Shown: piece after piece, positions 45,678 through 54,693 of the stretch
How positions within the stretch are numbered: the stretch's first letter is position 1
Layout of the letters: each line of letters opens with the position of its first letter
Source: Luteimonas saliphila
Lineage (GTDB): Bacteria > Pseudomonadota > Gammaproteobacteria > Xanthomonadales > Xanthomonadaceae
NCBI RefSeq assembly: GCF_016774335.1
Contig: NZ_JAETWA010000011.1
Span: forward strand, 1-64,000
DNA length: 64,000 nt
Reading direction: 5' to 3'
Made by a program: the position numbers and the translations under genes
Notes under the pieces: model-generated
Database searches by the model: none
What the model was told of the DNA's origin: nothing
Seen by the model: only the letters and a program-made list of their open reading frames with translations

Positions 45678-46198
45678 GCCGTGGCGTCCCCCTGGCCGTC
45701 GGTCCGCTGGAACAGGCCCACGCGCAGGTCGCCGGCGGTGTAGATCTCGCGGCCGTCCACCAGCATGCGCGCATCGCCGATGGCGAGGATCAGCTTGCGC
45801 TGGATCACGCGCTTGATGTCGATCTCGTAGCGCACCAGCTTCGCCTCGGGTCCCACCTCGCCGGTGAACTTCACTTCGCCGCCGCCGAGCGCGCGCCCGC
45901 GACCGGGCAACCGGCGCCAGGTGAGGTAGAAGCCGATCAACTGCCACATCGCGTCCAGGCCCAGGCAGCCGGGCATCACCGGGTCGCCGCTGAAGTGGCA
46001 CTGGAAGAACCACAGGTCGGGACGGATATCGAGTTCGGCCTCGATCCGGCCCAGGCCGTGCGCGCCGCCGTCGTCGTCGATATGGGTGATGCGGTCGAAC
46101 ATCAGCATCGGCGGCAGCGGCAGGCGGCCGCTGCCGGGCCCGAAGAGGGTGCCCTCGCCGGAGGCGATCAGTTGTTCGTAGCTGAATGAATCCTTCAT
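45674..46198 (-). CDS. fabA: 3-hydroxydecanoyl-ACP dehydratase/isomerase
   Basis: A 174-aa hot-dog-fold enzyme that dehydrates 3-hydroxydecanoyl-ACP and isomerises the product to cis-3-decenoyl-ACP. Active-site His68 ([11 protein letters not shown]) and Asp82 (LGLDAMWQ), corresponding to His70/Asp84 of the E. coli enzyme. First gene of the fabA-fabB pair. Start ATG 46198 gives the normal length. Confidence 0.95.
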   Translation of the reverse strand: MKDSFSYEQLIASGEGTLFGPGSGRLPLPPMLMFDRITHIDDDGGAHGLGRIEAELDIRPDLWFFQCHFSGDPVMPGCLGLDAMWQLIGFYLTWRRLPGRGRALGGGEVKFTGEVGPEAKLVRYEIDIKRVIQRKLILAIGDARMLVDGREIYTAGDLRVGLFQRTDGQGDATA

Positions 46199-46367
46199 CG
46201 TACCGGGCGACCCGCGAGCTTCGAGGTCGTGAAGTATCGCGGAAATACCGTGCACAAGCCGTACGCACGGGTAGGTTCCACGGATCGCCGGGACCGGGTC
46301 CGACCAAAGTCGCAGCCGCCGGCCGCCGCTGCGACGCACGCAGCCGCGGCCGGCAAGCCGGGTGCCG

Positions 46368-46694
46368 CTATTTCGTCCGGCGCGCGATGTAGTAGGCGGC
46401 GAGATTGCCGACGCCGGTCGCCGCCAGCAGGATCGCGAACAGGCCCGGCGAGGGCTCCTGCCAGTCGACCGCCTCGATCAGGCCGAACCCGACCGCCAGC
46501 GCCACCAGGATCACGCCCCAGCGCAGGGAGGCCTGGCGACGACGGGTTTCCTCGCCGTCGATGAGGGTGCGCAGCATTTCCTCCGAGCCGTTGGACTGGA
46601 GCATGTGTTTGCGCGCGCGCGCGTCGACCACGGCCTTGATCGCGAGGTAGATGCAGACGAACAGGGTGATGGGAATGAGAACTTCGATATCCAT
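46368..46694 (-). CDS. Small membrane protein (DUF6249-like)
   Basis: A 108-aa protein with an N-terminal hydrophobic segment (about 4-22), a charged middle (about 24-55, including [11 protein letters not shown]), and two C-terminal hydrophobic segments (about 58-75 and 84-102) ending ARRTK. It resembles small membrane proteins annotated as DUF6249. It is divergent from the ECF sigma gene (143 bases between starts), which suggests it may be a target of or partner in that system. Confidence 0.7.
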   Translation of the reverse strand: MDIEVLIPITLFVCIYLAIKAVVDARARKHMLQSNGSEEMLRTLIDGEETRRRQASLRWGVILVALAVGFGLIEAVDWQEPSPGLFAILLAATGVGNLAAYYIARRTK

Positions 46695-46837
46695 GGTGGC
46701 GGGATCCGGTTGATGGAGCGGGTGCGGCGGGTTCGGAACAGGAGATACCGGCCCGGCGCGACCGGTTGCAGCCGGCTTGCCGGGCACGACCCTCCGGCCT
46801 TGCAACCGCCCGCTCGAACGGCGTATCCCTGTCCCGG

Positions 46838-47437
46838 ATGCCCGCTTTCCCCGCCCCCCAGGACACCCTGCAGGCCGACCGCGCCCTGGTCGAGGCCGTG
46901 CTCGCGGGTGCGCCTGGCGCCTTCGAGCGGCTGGTGCGCGAGTACCAGGGCCTGTGCTGGCACGTGATCGACCGCATGGTGCGCCACCCCGAGGACACCC
47001 GCGAACTGTGCCAGGAGGCCTTCCTGCGGGTGCACCAGGCCCTGCACCAGTACCGCGGCGAGAGCGCGCTGAAATCGTGGATCGCCCAGGTCGCCTATTC
47101 GGTGGCCAAGCGCCACCTGGAGAAGAAGCGGATTCCGCTGGCCGACGCCGCGGGCGGCGACGACGGCCGGTCGCTGCTGGAGAGCATCGGCGACGGCTTC
47201 GACCTCGAGGCATCGACCGCGGACGGGGAGGCGGTCGCCCTGCTGCACGCGGCGATCGAGCGCCTGCCGCCGCTGCAGCGGACGCTGCTGACGCTGTATC
47301 ACCTGGAAGAGTTGCCGATCGGCGAGATTTCACGGGTCACCGGGCTCGCCGAAGGTACGATCAAGAGCCATCTGTTCCGCAGCCGCAAACAGCTGAGGGG
47401 CCTGCTGGAACCGACCGTGGGAGTCTTCGCCGCATGA
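46838..47437 (+). CDS. ECF-type RNA polymerase sigma factor
   Basis: A 199-aa sigma-70 factor of the extracytoplasmic-function class. Region 2 (about 20-90): FERLVREYQGLCWHVIDRMV and DTRELCQEAFLRVHQAL; region 4 (about 135-190): LPPLQRTLLTLYHLEELPIGEISRVT then GTIKSHLFRSRKQLR. It has no extra domain. Its stop overlaps the next gene by ATGA, so the two-helix membrane protein downstream is the likely anti-sigma regulator. Divergent small membrane protein at 46368. Confidence 0.93.
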   Translation: MPAFPAPQDTLQADRALVEAVLAGAPGAFERLVREYQGLCWHVIDRMVRHPEDTRELCQEAFLRVHQALHQYRGESALKSWIAQVAYSVAKRHLEKKRIPLADAAGGDDGRSLLESIGDGFDLEASTADGEAVALLHAAIERLPPLQRTLLTLYHLEELPIGEISRVTGLAEGTIKSHLFRSRKQLRGLLEPTVGVFAA

Positions 47438-47889
47438 ACACATCCAAGCCATCGGACCGCCCTGTCGGGGACCGCCTGCCTGGCGTCGCCGAGCGCGACT
47501 GGCAGGCGCAGGAACGCGCGTTGTCGGGTGCGGCGGGCGATCGCCGCGACCTGCTGCTCGCGCGCGCGCTGCGCACGATGCCGGTATCGCAGCCGCCCGT
47601 CGATTTCGCGGCCGCGGTCGCGCGGCTCGCCGCGTCCGGGAGGCGGGACCCGGCCCCGGAGTCCAGTCTCGAACGCGTCCTGCTGCACGTGCTGCTGGCG
47701 GCGATGGCACTGACGGGCGCGGGAGCCGTGGCGGTGTACGGTGCCCGGTGGTGGACGCTGGCCGGCGAGCTGTTCGGCACGCAGGCCGCGCAGTGGGGCG
47801 TGATCGCCGCCCTGTGCCTGCTGCTGTCCTGGCTGCCGAACGGCGTGCGACGGGTGCTCGACGCGGCGGGCAGGGCGACGCCCGCCTGA
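47434..47889 (+). CDS. Putative membrane regulator (anti-sigma-like) of the ECF factor
   Basis: A 151-aa protein with a cytoplasmic N-terminal part (about 1-85) and two hydrophobic helices (about 88-108 and 118-138). No zinc-binding anti-sigma motif (HxxxCxxC) is present, so it is not a classical ZAS protein. Translational coupling to the sigma gene (ATGA overlap) suggests it binds or controls it. A direct role is inferred from position only. Confidence 0.65.
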   Translation: MNTSKPSDRPVGDRLPGVAERDWQAQERALSGAAGDRRDLLLARALRTMPVSQPPVDFAAAVARLAASGRRDPAPESSLERVLLHVLLAAMALTGAGAVAVYGARWWTLAGELFGTQAAQWGVIAALCLLLSWLPNGVRRVLDAAGRATPA

Positions 47890-48045
47890 CCGTCGGCTCT
47901 CCTCGGGTCCGGCGTGTACGGGTCCGGAACGTTGCAACAGCCCGCGGACGGCTGCGGTCGATTTGTGGCTGCCGATCGTCCAGCGCTCCAGGGCGCCCCG
48001 CGGCCGAGCCGCCGCCAGGGCGACAGGTTCACTGGAAGCCGCCGT

Positions 48046-48303
48046 TCACTCCACGGTCTGCAGCTCCGTCTCGAAGCGGCGCGCATAGCCGCGCTCGTCG
48101 CTGACGCGCAGGATCTCCCCCGGCTCCATGTCCGGCGCCCCGTAGACCGCGCAGGCGATGCCGCCGTTGCCATGGCCGACGGCGTGCAGGCGATATCGGG
48201 ACTGCCCACTCCCGGTCTGCGGCGGGTAATGCTTGGGCGGCTCGTGGCCGTCCAGGTCGAGTTCGTTGTTGTCGATCACGCCGCCGACGAACAGTGCACG
48301 CAT
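48046..48303 (-). CDS. Conserved small protein of unknown function
   Basis: An 85-aa soluble protein (MRALFVGGVIDNNELDLDG, HYPPQTGSGQSRYRLHAVG, ACAVYGAPDMEPGEIL). AAGGAG sits about 8 bases before ATG 48303. I do not recognise a family. It has no signal, membrane segment or known motif. Confidence 0.65.
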   Translation of the reverse strand: MRALFVGGVIDNNELDLDGHEPPKHYPPQTGSGQSRYRLHAVGHGNGGIACAVYGAPDMEPGEILRVSDERGYARRFETELQTVE

Positions 48304-48476
48304 GGGGGTTTGCTCCTTGGGGTTTCCGGAAGTGGGTCCTCGCTCCCTTGATGGACAGCCTGCCCGTGCGAATGTTCCCGTGCGGTCAACGTCGCGTACG
48401 CGGCACGTTGGGTGCGCCCCCTGCGCAGGGACGACCCCGGTAGAATCCGGCGCCTGGATCCGGATGCGACGCGACG

Positions 48477-49499
48477 ATGCAAGACCCCGCCCTCGATGCG
48501 CTGCTGTTGCCGTTCGCAAGCGACCAGCTCGACTGGCCCGAAGCCGGCGCGCTGTTCCTGCGCGCACGCGAAGGCGCGGCGCTGCACGCGCATGCGCCGC
48601 GCTCGCTGGTGTGCGAACAGTCGTTCCGGCCCGAGCACGAGGCGCTGCAACGCGCCGGGTTCGACGCCCGCGTCGACGGCGACGGCGCGTACGCGCGGGT
48701 GCTGGTGCTGCCGCCGCGGCAGCGCGAGGAGGCGCGGGCGCTGCTGGCCAGGGCGCTGTCGCGCAGCGCGCCCGGCGGGATCGTCGTGGCGGCGATGCCG
48801 AACGACGCCGGCGCCCGCTCCGGCCAGGCCGACTTCGAGGCGCTGTTCGGCGCGGCCTCGGTGCTGAGCAAGCACAAGTGCCGCGTGTTCTGGGCGCCGG
48901 TGGACCGCGCCGATGCCGCGCTGGCCGCGTCGTGGCGTGACCTGGACGCGCCGCGACCGATCCTGGGCGGACGCTTCACCAGCCGTCCGGGCGTGTTCGC
49001 CTGGGATCGGGTCGACCCGGCCTCGGCGCTGCTGGCGGAACAGTTGCCACATACGCTGTCCGGGCACGGCGCGGACCTCGGCGCCGGCTGGGGCTACCTG
49101 GCTTCGGAGGTGCTGGCACGCTGCCCCGGCGTCACCGCGTTCGACGTGATCGAGGCCGAAATGCGCGCGCTCGACTGCGCGCGCAGCAACCTCGCCGCGC
49201 ATGCCTCGCGCGTCGCGCTCGATTTTCGCTGGCTCGACGTCACCGCCGGGCTCGACCGGCGCTACGACTTCATCGTCTCCAATCCGCCGTTCCACGCGCT
49301 GCGCGGCGAATCGCGGCCGGAGATCGGCCGCGCCTTCATCGCGGCGGCGGCCGAAGCGCTGCAGCCGCGCGGGGTGCTGTGGCTGGTCGCCAACCGGCAT
49401 CTGCCCTACGAGGAGGCGTTCGGTGCGCGTTTCGCCGCCGTGCGCATCGTCGCCCAGCGCGGCGGCTTCAAGGTCATCGAGGCGGTGCGCGGGCGGTGA
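48477..49499 (+). CDS. rsmC: 16S rRNA (guanine-N2) methyltransferase, RsmC
   Basis: A 340-aa enzyme expected to methylate G1207 of 16S rRNA using SAM. An inactive N-terminal methyltransferase-like half (about 1-160) precedes the catalytic half with the SAM site DLGAGWGYLASEV (about 200-212) and the N-methyltransferase motif NPPFH (about 264-268). Same length class as E. coli RsmC (343 aa). Confidence 0.9.
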   Translation: MQDPALDALLLPFASDQLDWPEAGALFLRAREGAALHAHAPRSLVCEQSFRPEHEALQRAGFDARVDGDGAYARVLVLPPRQREEARALLARALSRSAPGGIVVAAMPNDAGARSGQADFEALFGAASVLSKHKCRVFWAPVDRADAALAASWRDLDAPRPILGGRFTSRPGVFAWDRVDPASALLAEQLPHTLSGHGADLGAGWGYLASEVLARCPGVTAFDVIEAEMRALDCARSNLAAHASRVALDFRWLDVTAGLDRRYDFIVSNPPFHALRGESRPEIGRAFIAAAAEALQPRGVLWLVANRHLPYEEAFGARFAAVRIVAQRGGFKVIEAVRGR

Positions 49500-49653
49500 G
49501 CGACTGCAGGCGTTCCGCCACGGGCCCATCGGGCGCCGATACAGGCGCCGAGCCGAGGCCGCGTCCGCCCTTGCCGGCGGCCGATACCGGATCGGCCGCA
49601 CCGGCGGCAACGCCCGGCCGGGCAGGCGCTGCGATGCGCGCGCGTCGAACTTC

Positions 49654-50364
49654 GTGAAGCTGCTGCGGCACATCGCCAACCTCGGCTACGGCAGCCGCCG
49701 GGAGGTGCAGGCGCTGTTCGGCGAGGGCCGGATCACCGATGCCGACGGCGCCGTGCTGTATGCCGACGACCGGATCGCGCACGAATGCGTGCGCCTCGAC
49801 GGCGCGCCCCTGGATCCCGCGCCGGGCATGGTGCTGATGCTGCACAAGCCCGTCGGCTACACCTGCTCGACGAAGGATGCTGGCCGCCTCGTGTACGACC
49901 TGCTGCCGCCCCGTTTCCGGCTGCGCGATCCGGCGCTGTCCACCGTGGGCCGGCTCGACCGCGACACCAGCGGCCTGCTGCTGCTGACCGACGACGGACA
50001 GTTGCTGCACCGGATCATCTCGCCACGCGCCCAGCTGCCCAAGCGCTACCTCGCGACGCTGGCGCAGCCGCTGCGCGGGCACGAGGCGGCGGTCTTCGCC
50101 AGCGGCAGCCTGCTGCTCGAATCGGAAAAGACGCCGCTGAAGCCGGCGCTGCTCGAAGCGATCGACGACACCCATGCGCGGCTGGCGATCACCGAGGGCC
50201 GCTACCACCAGGTGCGGCGCATGTTCGCGGCGGTCGGCAACCACGTCCAGGCGCTGCATCGCGAGTGCATCGGCGGCCTCGGGCTGGACGGCCTGGCGGA
50301 AGGGCGGTGGCGCGCGCTGGATGCGGCCGATCTCGAGCGCCTGTTCGCGGGGCGCGCCGCATGA
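49654..50364 (+). CDS. rsuA: 16S rRNA pseudouridine synthase, RsuA-type
   Basis: A 236-aa enzyme with an N-terminal S4 domain (KLLRHIANLGYGSRREVQALF) and the catalytic motif GRLDRDTSGLLLLTDDG (Asp nucleophile), followed by KRYLATL and the GRYHQVRRMFAAVGN segment of the RsuA/RluB/E/F family. RsuA makes pseudouridine 516 in 16S rRNA; assignment to RsuA rather than RluE/F follows from the S4 domain and length. A GTG at 49654 is the first plausible start; the frame is open upstream but unstructured. It overlaps the next gene by ATGA. Confidence 0.85.
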   Translation: MKLLRHIANLGYGSRREVQALFGEGRITDADGAVLYADDRIAHECVRLDGAPLDPAPGMVLMLHKPVGYTCSTKDAGRLVYDLLPPRFRLRDPALSTVGRLDRDTSGLLLLTDDGQLLHRIISPRAQLPKRYLATLAQPLRGHEAAVFASGSLLLESEKTPLKPALLEAIDDTHARLAITEGRYHQVRRMFAAVGNHVQALHRECIGGLGLDGLAEGRWRALDAADLERLFAGRAA

Positions 50365-51050
50365 GCGGGGTCGAGCCCCTGGCCTTCATGCCCGAGGCGG
50401 TGGTGTTCGACATGGACGGGCTGATGCTCGACAGCGAGCGCGCGATCATCGATTGCCTGGCGCGGGCCGCCGCCGAAGCCGGACATCCGTTGGAGCAGGC
50501 GCTGTGGCTGTCGATGGTCGGGCAGGGGGATGCCGCCTGCCGAGCGATCCTGGCCGAGCGACTCGGTGCCGAGGCTACGCAGGCCCTGCTGCAGCGCTCG
50601 CAGGCGCTGTACGAGGTGCGCGTCGACGCCGGCGTACCGCACCGGCCCGGCATCGTGGCGCTGCTCGATTGGCTGGCGCAGCGCGCGATCCCGCGCGCGG
50701 TGGCCACTTCGACCCGGCGTCCGCTGGCCCTGCGCAAGCTGCGCGCGGCCGGACTGCTGGACCGGTTCGACACGGTTTGCACCAGCAGCGATGTGGCGCT
50801 GCCGAAGCCGGCGCCGGACGTCTATCTGCTCGCGGCGTCGCGGCTGCAGGTCGATCCCGCGCGCTGCCTGGTGCTGGAGGACTCGCCGACCGGCGTGCGC
50901 GCCGCGCTGGCGGCGGGCATGACCCCGGTGCAGGTGCCGGACATGCTGGCGCCGGACGAGGCGGTGCGTGCGCTGCGGCATCGCATCGTGGGCTCGCTGG
51001 ACGAGGCGCGCTGCCTGCTGGCGGCGCGACTGGCGGCGGGTCGCGCCTGA
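50361..51050 (+). CDS. HAD-superfamily phosphatase (beta-phosphoglucomutase-like)
   Basis: A 229-aa HAD hydrolase with motif I FDMDGLMLDSE (nucleophile Asp17), motif II VATSTRR, Lys in ALPKPAPDVY and motif IV VLEDSPTGVRAA. It resembles YniC/GPP-like sugar phosphatases or beta-phosphoglucomutase. It is coupled to rsuA by a 4-base overlap. Substrate not predictable. Confidence 0.88.
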   Translation: MSGVEPLAFMPEAVVFDMDGLMLDSERAIIDCLARAAAEAGHPLEQALWLSMVGQGDAACRAILAERLGAEATQALLQRSQALYEVRVDAGVPHRPGIVALLDWLAQRAIPRAVATSTRRPLALRKLRAAGLLDRFDTVCTSSDVALPKPAPDVYLLAASRLQVDPARCLVLEDSPTGVRAALAAGMTPVQVPDMLAPDEAVRALRHRIVGSLDEARCLLAARLAAGRA

Positions 51051-51054
51051 AGGC

Positions 51055-51111
51055 GCTCCTACGGGGTGCCCGGACCTTGCGCGGGCGGTAGGAGCGGCTT
51101 CAGCCGCGACC
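51055..51111. repeat. Short inverted repeat with an intergenic repeat core
   Basis: GCTCCTAC at 51055-51062 pairs with GTAGGAGC at 51088-51095. The sequence gtaggagcggcttcagccgcga at 51088-51109 is a known type of intergenic element in this and related genera and is itself palindromic around GCGGCTtcAGCCGC. An identical copy in the opposite direction lies at 52336-52357. Located between the convergent HAD and DUF1415 genes. Confidence 0.8.
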
Positions 51112-51196
51112 GTGGGCAAGGGGGCGGGGCATGCGGCGCGGGCATCCGGACGCCCTGCGTTCCGGGCCAGCTTCCTCCACGCGCGCAAGCGCGGTG

Positions 51197-51736
51197 TCAG
51201 CCCGTCAGGAGGGCACGCCAGCCGTCGAAACCGAGCGCGCGCACGGTGGCGATGTTGCGTTCGATGATCGCATCGGGTTCCGGATACGCCGCCACCGCCC
51301 GGTCCACGCTGTCCTCGCGCAGCAGGTGCAGGATCGGCCAGGGCGCGCGGTTGGTCAGGTTGTCGGCATCGTCCGCCGCGCAGTCGGCGAAGCGGTAGTC
51401 CGGGTGGAAGCTCGCCACCTGCAGCACGCCATCGAGTTCCATCGCCTCGACCAGCGCGTCGGCATCGTCGAGGAAGTCGTTGAAGTCGAGGAAATCGCCG
51501 AGCACCTGCGGATGCACCAGCAGGGTGGTATCCACGCGCTCCGCCGGCGTGTCGCGCAGCAACGCCATCTCCTCGCCCAGCTGTTCGAGCAGGGCCCGCG
51601 GCGTACTGGCGTCGCTGACCACGATCCGCACCTGCTGCCGGGCGTACACCGCCTTGGCGAAGGGGCACAGGTTCAGGCCGATCACCGCGCGCTCCAGCCA
51701 GCGGCGGATGTCGTGCTCGACCGCTTCGGCGTCCAT
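51197..51736 (-). CDS. DUF1415 family protein
   Basis: A 179-aa soluble protein with the DUF1415 pattern LNLCPFAKAVY near the N-terminus, FHPDYRFA in the middle and ILHLLREDSVDRAV toward the end. Widely conserved in gammaproteobacteria; function unknown. It lies 10 bases after yajQ in the same direction, so the two likely form a transcript. Starts at ATG 51736. Confidence 0.87.
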   Translation of the reverse strand: MDAEAVEHDIRRWLERAVIGLNLCPFAKAVYARQQVRIVVSDASTPRALLEQLGEEMALLRDTPAERVDTTLLVHPQVLGDFLDFNDFLDDADALVEAMELDGVLQVASFHPDYRFADCAADDADNLTNRAPWPILHLLREDSVDRAVAAYPEPDAIIERNIATVRALGFDGWRALLTG

Positions 51737-51746
51737 CGCTGTCTTC

Positions 51747-52229
51747 TCAGTCGCGGAAGTTGTCGAACTGCAGCGGCAGGCCGAAGTCCTCGCCGCGCAG
51801 CAGCGCCATGGCCGCCTGCAGGTCGTCGCGCTTCTTGCCGTTGACCCGCAGCTTGTCGCCGTTGATCTGGCTGTCGACCTTGAGCCTGGCGTCCTTGAGC
51901 TTGCCCTGGATCTTCTTCGCCAACTCGCGCTCGATGCCCTGGCGCACCGTGACCTTCTGGCGCGCGCCGGCGACGTTGGTGTCGATGTCGCCGAACTCCA
52001 GGCAGCGCGCGTCGATCTTCCGCGCGATCAGCCGCGCACGCAGGATGTCGGTCATCTGCTGCAGCTGGAACTCGCTGGGCGCCGACTGGGTGATCACCGC
52101 GTCCTCGCGCACGAAGCTCGCCTCCACGCCCTTGAAGTCGAACCGGGTCGACAGCTCGCGATTGGCCTGGTCGACGGCATTGATCAGTTCGTGGGTATCC
52201 ACTTCGGAGACGATGTCGAAGGAAGGCAT
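51747..52229 (-). CDS. yajQ: YajQ-family cyclic di-GMP/nucleotide-binding protein
   Basis: A 160-aa protein with two ferredoxin-like repeats. It begins MPSFDIVSEVDTHELINAV, contains RFDFKGVEASF and QKVTVRQGIERELAKKI, and ends with KKRDDLQAAMALLRGEDFGLPLQFDNFRD-type family residues. YajQ proteins bind cyclic di-GMP, and in Xanthomonas the homologue controls virulence gene expression together with a LysR factor. The LysR partner is not visible here. Confidence 0.94.
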   Translation of the reverse strand: MPSFDIVSEVDTHELINAVDQANRELSTRFDFKGVEASFVREDAVITQSAPSEFQLQQMTDILRARLIARKIDARCLEFGDIDTNVAGARQKVTVRQGIERELAKKIQGKLKDARLKVDSQINGDKLRVNGKKRDDLQAAMALLRGEDFGLPLQFDNFRD

Positions 52230-52335
52230 GTTGGTCCGGTAGCGTGAATGGGTGGAAATGGATACGTCGCGACGCCGGCTCGAGAAACTGCGGTAGCGCC
52301 TCGGGCGGGATCGCCTGCCGCGAGCGAGCGCCCGT

Positions 52336-52357
52336 TCGCGGCTGAAGCCGCTCCTAC
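52336..52357 (-). repeat. Intergenic repeat, inverted copy of 51088-51109
   Basis: Reverse complement of 51088-51109, identical over 22 bases. It lies between yajQ and tyrA, so inverted copies bracket the DUF1415-yajQ pair. Confidence 0.85.
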
Positions 52358-52473
52358 GAAAATGCTGGCCGGACCATAGGGTACCGCATGGTTGCGCACG
52401 CAACGGATGCGCGCGGGCGTGGCAGACCTTACCGTGTCGCCGCGCCTGCCGTGGGCGCGCCACGGAACGTTGC

Positions 52474-53586
52474 GTGACCCCTTCCCCCCTCATCGGCATC
52501 GTCGGCAGCGCCGGCACCTACGGCCGCTGGCTGCGCGGGTTCTTCGAGCGGCGCATGGGGCTGCAGGTGATCGGCCACGACCCAGGCGATGCCGGCGGCC
52601 AGACCCCCGAGGCGCTGCTCGAGCGCGCGGACGTGCTGCTGTTCGCGACCCCGATCCGCTCCACCGCGGCGCTGGTGGACGAGTACGTGCGCCTGTCCGC
52701 CGGGCGCGAAGCCGGCCGGCTGTGGCTCGACATCACCTCGATCAAGCAGGGCGCGGTCGAGGCGATGCTGCGCTCGCGCGCCGAGGTGGTCGGCCTGCAC
52801 CCGATGACCGCGCCGCCGAAGGCGCCGACCCTGAAGGGCCGTGTGCTGGTGGTGTGCGAGGCGCGCGTGGACCGCTGGCGGCCCTGGCTGCAAGGATTGC
52901 TGGAGGCGCTGGAAGGCGAATGCGTGCATGCCGGCGCCGAGCGCCACGACCGGATGATGGCGCTGGTGCAGGCGATGGTGCATGCCTCCCACCTCGCCCA
53001 GGCGGGCGTCCTGGGCGAGTACGCAGAGCGCGTCGGCGGGCTGGCCTCGATCATGCCGTTCCGCTCGGCCTCGTTCGAACTCGATGCCGCGATCGCCGCG
53101 CGCATCCTGTCGTTGAACCCGGCGATATACGAGGAGATCCAGTTCGGCAACCGCCATTCGGCGGAGGTGCTGGACAGCCTGCTGGCGCAGCTCTCGGAAC
53201 TGCGCGACCTGGTTCGCCAGGGTGACGACGCGGCGCGCGCGCGCTTCCGCGAGCGCTTCCTGCACAGCCGCGAGGCGTTCGGCGAACAGGCGCTGGCCGA
53301 GGGCAATCATGCCTACGAGCGCCTCGGCTACCTGCTCGCCGACCTCGTCGCGCGGCAGTTCACCAGCGTGCACCTGCCGCAGGACCGTCCCGGCTCGCTG
53401 CGCGAGCTGCTGCACGTGTTCGAAAGCCACCGGGTCAGCCTGGAGTCGATCCATTCCTCGCGCACGCCCGCGGGCGAGGTGCATTTCCGCATCGGCTTCG
53501 TTCGCGGCACCGACCCGGCGGCGCTGGCCGCGGCGGTCGCGCAGATCGACGCAACCGGCATCGGTCGGGTACTCGAAAGCGGCTGA
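52474..53586 (+). CDS. tyrA: Prephenate dehydrogenase with C-terminal ACT domain
   Basis: A 370-aa enzyme of tyrosine synthesis that oxidises prephenate to 4-hydroxyphenylpyruvate. NAD site GIVGSAGTYGRWL at about 8-20, then a helical dimerisation domain with HPMTAPP and RHDRMMALVQ motifs. The last 75 residues form an ACT domain (DRPGSLRELLHVFESHRVSL), a site for feedback by tyrosine in the family. Starts with GTG at 52474. Confidence 0.9.
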   Translation: MTPSPLIGIVGSAGTYGRWLRGFFERRMGLQVIGHDPGDAGGQTPEALLERADVLLFATPIRSTAALVDEYVRLSAGREAGRLWLDITSIKQGAVEAMLRSRAEVVGLHPMTAPPKAPTLKGRVLVVCEARVDRWRPWLQGLLEALEGECVHAGAERHDRMMALVQAMVHASHLAQAGVLGEYAERVGGLASIMPFRSASFELDAAIAARILSLNPAIYEEIQFGNRHSAEVLDSLLAQLSELRDLVRQGDDAARARFRERFLHSREAFGEQALAEGNHAYERLGYLLADLVARQFTSVHLPQDRPGSLRELLHVFESHRVSLESIHSSRTPAGEVHFRIGFVRGTDPAALAAAVAQIDATGIGRVLESG

Positions 53587-53643
53587 GCCGCGCGGCGGGC
53601 GGCGGATGCGGCATCATGCCCGTCCCCGCATCGAGACCGTCCC

Positions 53644-54693
53644 ATGACGCTGATTCCCGCCTACGCCGCCAGTGACGCCGGCTCGCCGCTGGTGCCGTTC
53701 GCGATCGAGCGCCGCGCGCCCGGTCCGCGCGACGTGCAGATCGAGATCCTCTACTGCGGGGTCTGCCACACCGACATCCACCAGGTGCGCGACGAGTGGG
53801 GCAAGGGCATCTTCCCGATGGTGCCGGGGCACGAGATCGTCGGCCGGGTCTCGGCGACCGGTGGCGAGGTGGTGAACTACGAGCCGGGGGACATGGTCGG
53901 GGTCGGCTGTTTCGTCGATTCCTGCCGCCAATGCCCGCAGTGCAGGTCGGGGCAGGAGCAGTACTGCGACGAGGGCATGACCGCCACCTACAACGCGCGC
54001 GAGCGCGGGAGCGGCACGCCCACCCATGGCGGCTACTCCACGCGCATCGTCGTGGACGAGGAATACGTGCTGCGCATACCCGAAGGGCTGCCGCCCGACC
54101 GCGCCGCACCGCTGCTGTGCGCGGGCGTCACCGCCTGGTCGCCGCTGCGCCACTTCGGCGTGGTCGCGGGCGACCGGGTCGCGGTGGTGGGCCTCGGTGG
54201 CCTCGGCCACATGGCGGTGAAGCTGGCGGCGGCGATCGGCGCCGACGTCACCGTGCTCAGCACCAGCGAATCCAAGCGCGACGACGCGGTGGCGCTCGGG
54301 GCCCAGGACTTCGCCGCCACCGGCAGCGGCAGGGTGTTCAAGACCCATCGCGGGCAGTTCGACTTCATCATCGATACGGTCTCGGCGCAGCACGACTACA
54401 ACGCCTACCTCGGCCTGCTCAAGGTCGACGGCACAATGGTCCTGCTCGGCATGCCGGAGCCCGCAGCGCTGTCGGCGTCTGCGCTCGTGAGCCGACGCCG
54501 GCGCCTGGCCGGCTCGCTGATCGGCGGCATCGCCGAGACCCAGGAGATGCTGGATTTCTGCGCCGCGCACGGCATCGCCGCCGACATCGAGCTGATCGGC
54601 ATCGATGCGATCAACAGCGCCTACGAGCGCATGCTCGCCGGAGACGTGCGCTACCGTTTCGTGATCGACATGGCCAGCCTGCGCGGCGCATGA
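53644..54693 (+). CDS. Zinc-dependent NAD(P) alcohol dehydrogenase, YahK-type
   Basis: A 349-aa medium-chain dehydrogenase: catalytic zinc Cys41 (GVCHTD) and His63-Glu64, structural zinc cysteines 94, 97, 100 and 108, cofactor site [12 protein letters not shown]. Closest in layout to E. coli YahK, a broad aldehyde reductase. It is related to, but clearly distinct from, the enzyme at 2508. Its stop overlaps the DMT exporter start (ATGA), suggesting production and export, or detoxification, of the same small molecule. Confidence 0.9.
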   Translation: MTLIPAYAASDAGSPLVPFAIERRAPGPRDVQIEILYCGVCHTDIHQVRDEWGKGIFPMVPGHEIVGRVSATGGEVVNYEPGDMVGVGCFVDSCRQCPQCRSGQEQYCDEGMTATYNARERGSGTPTHGGYSTRIVVDEEYVLRIPEGLPPDRAAPLLCAGVTAWSPLRHFGVVAGDRVAVVGLGGLGHMAVKLAAAIGADVTVLSTSESKRDDAVALGAQDFAATGSGRVFKTHRGQFDFIIDTVSAQHDYNAYLGLLKVDGTMVLLGMPEPAALSASALVSRRRRLAGSLIGGIAETQEMLDFCAAHGIAADIELIGIDAINSAYERMLAGDVRYRFVIDMASLRGA

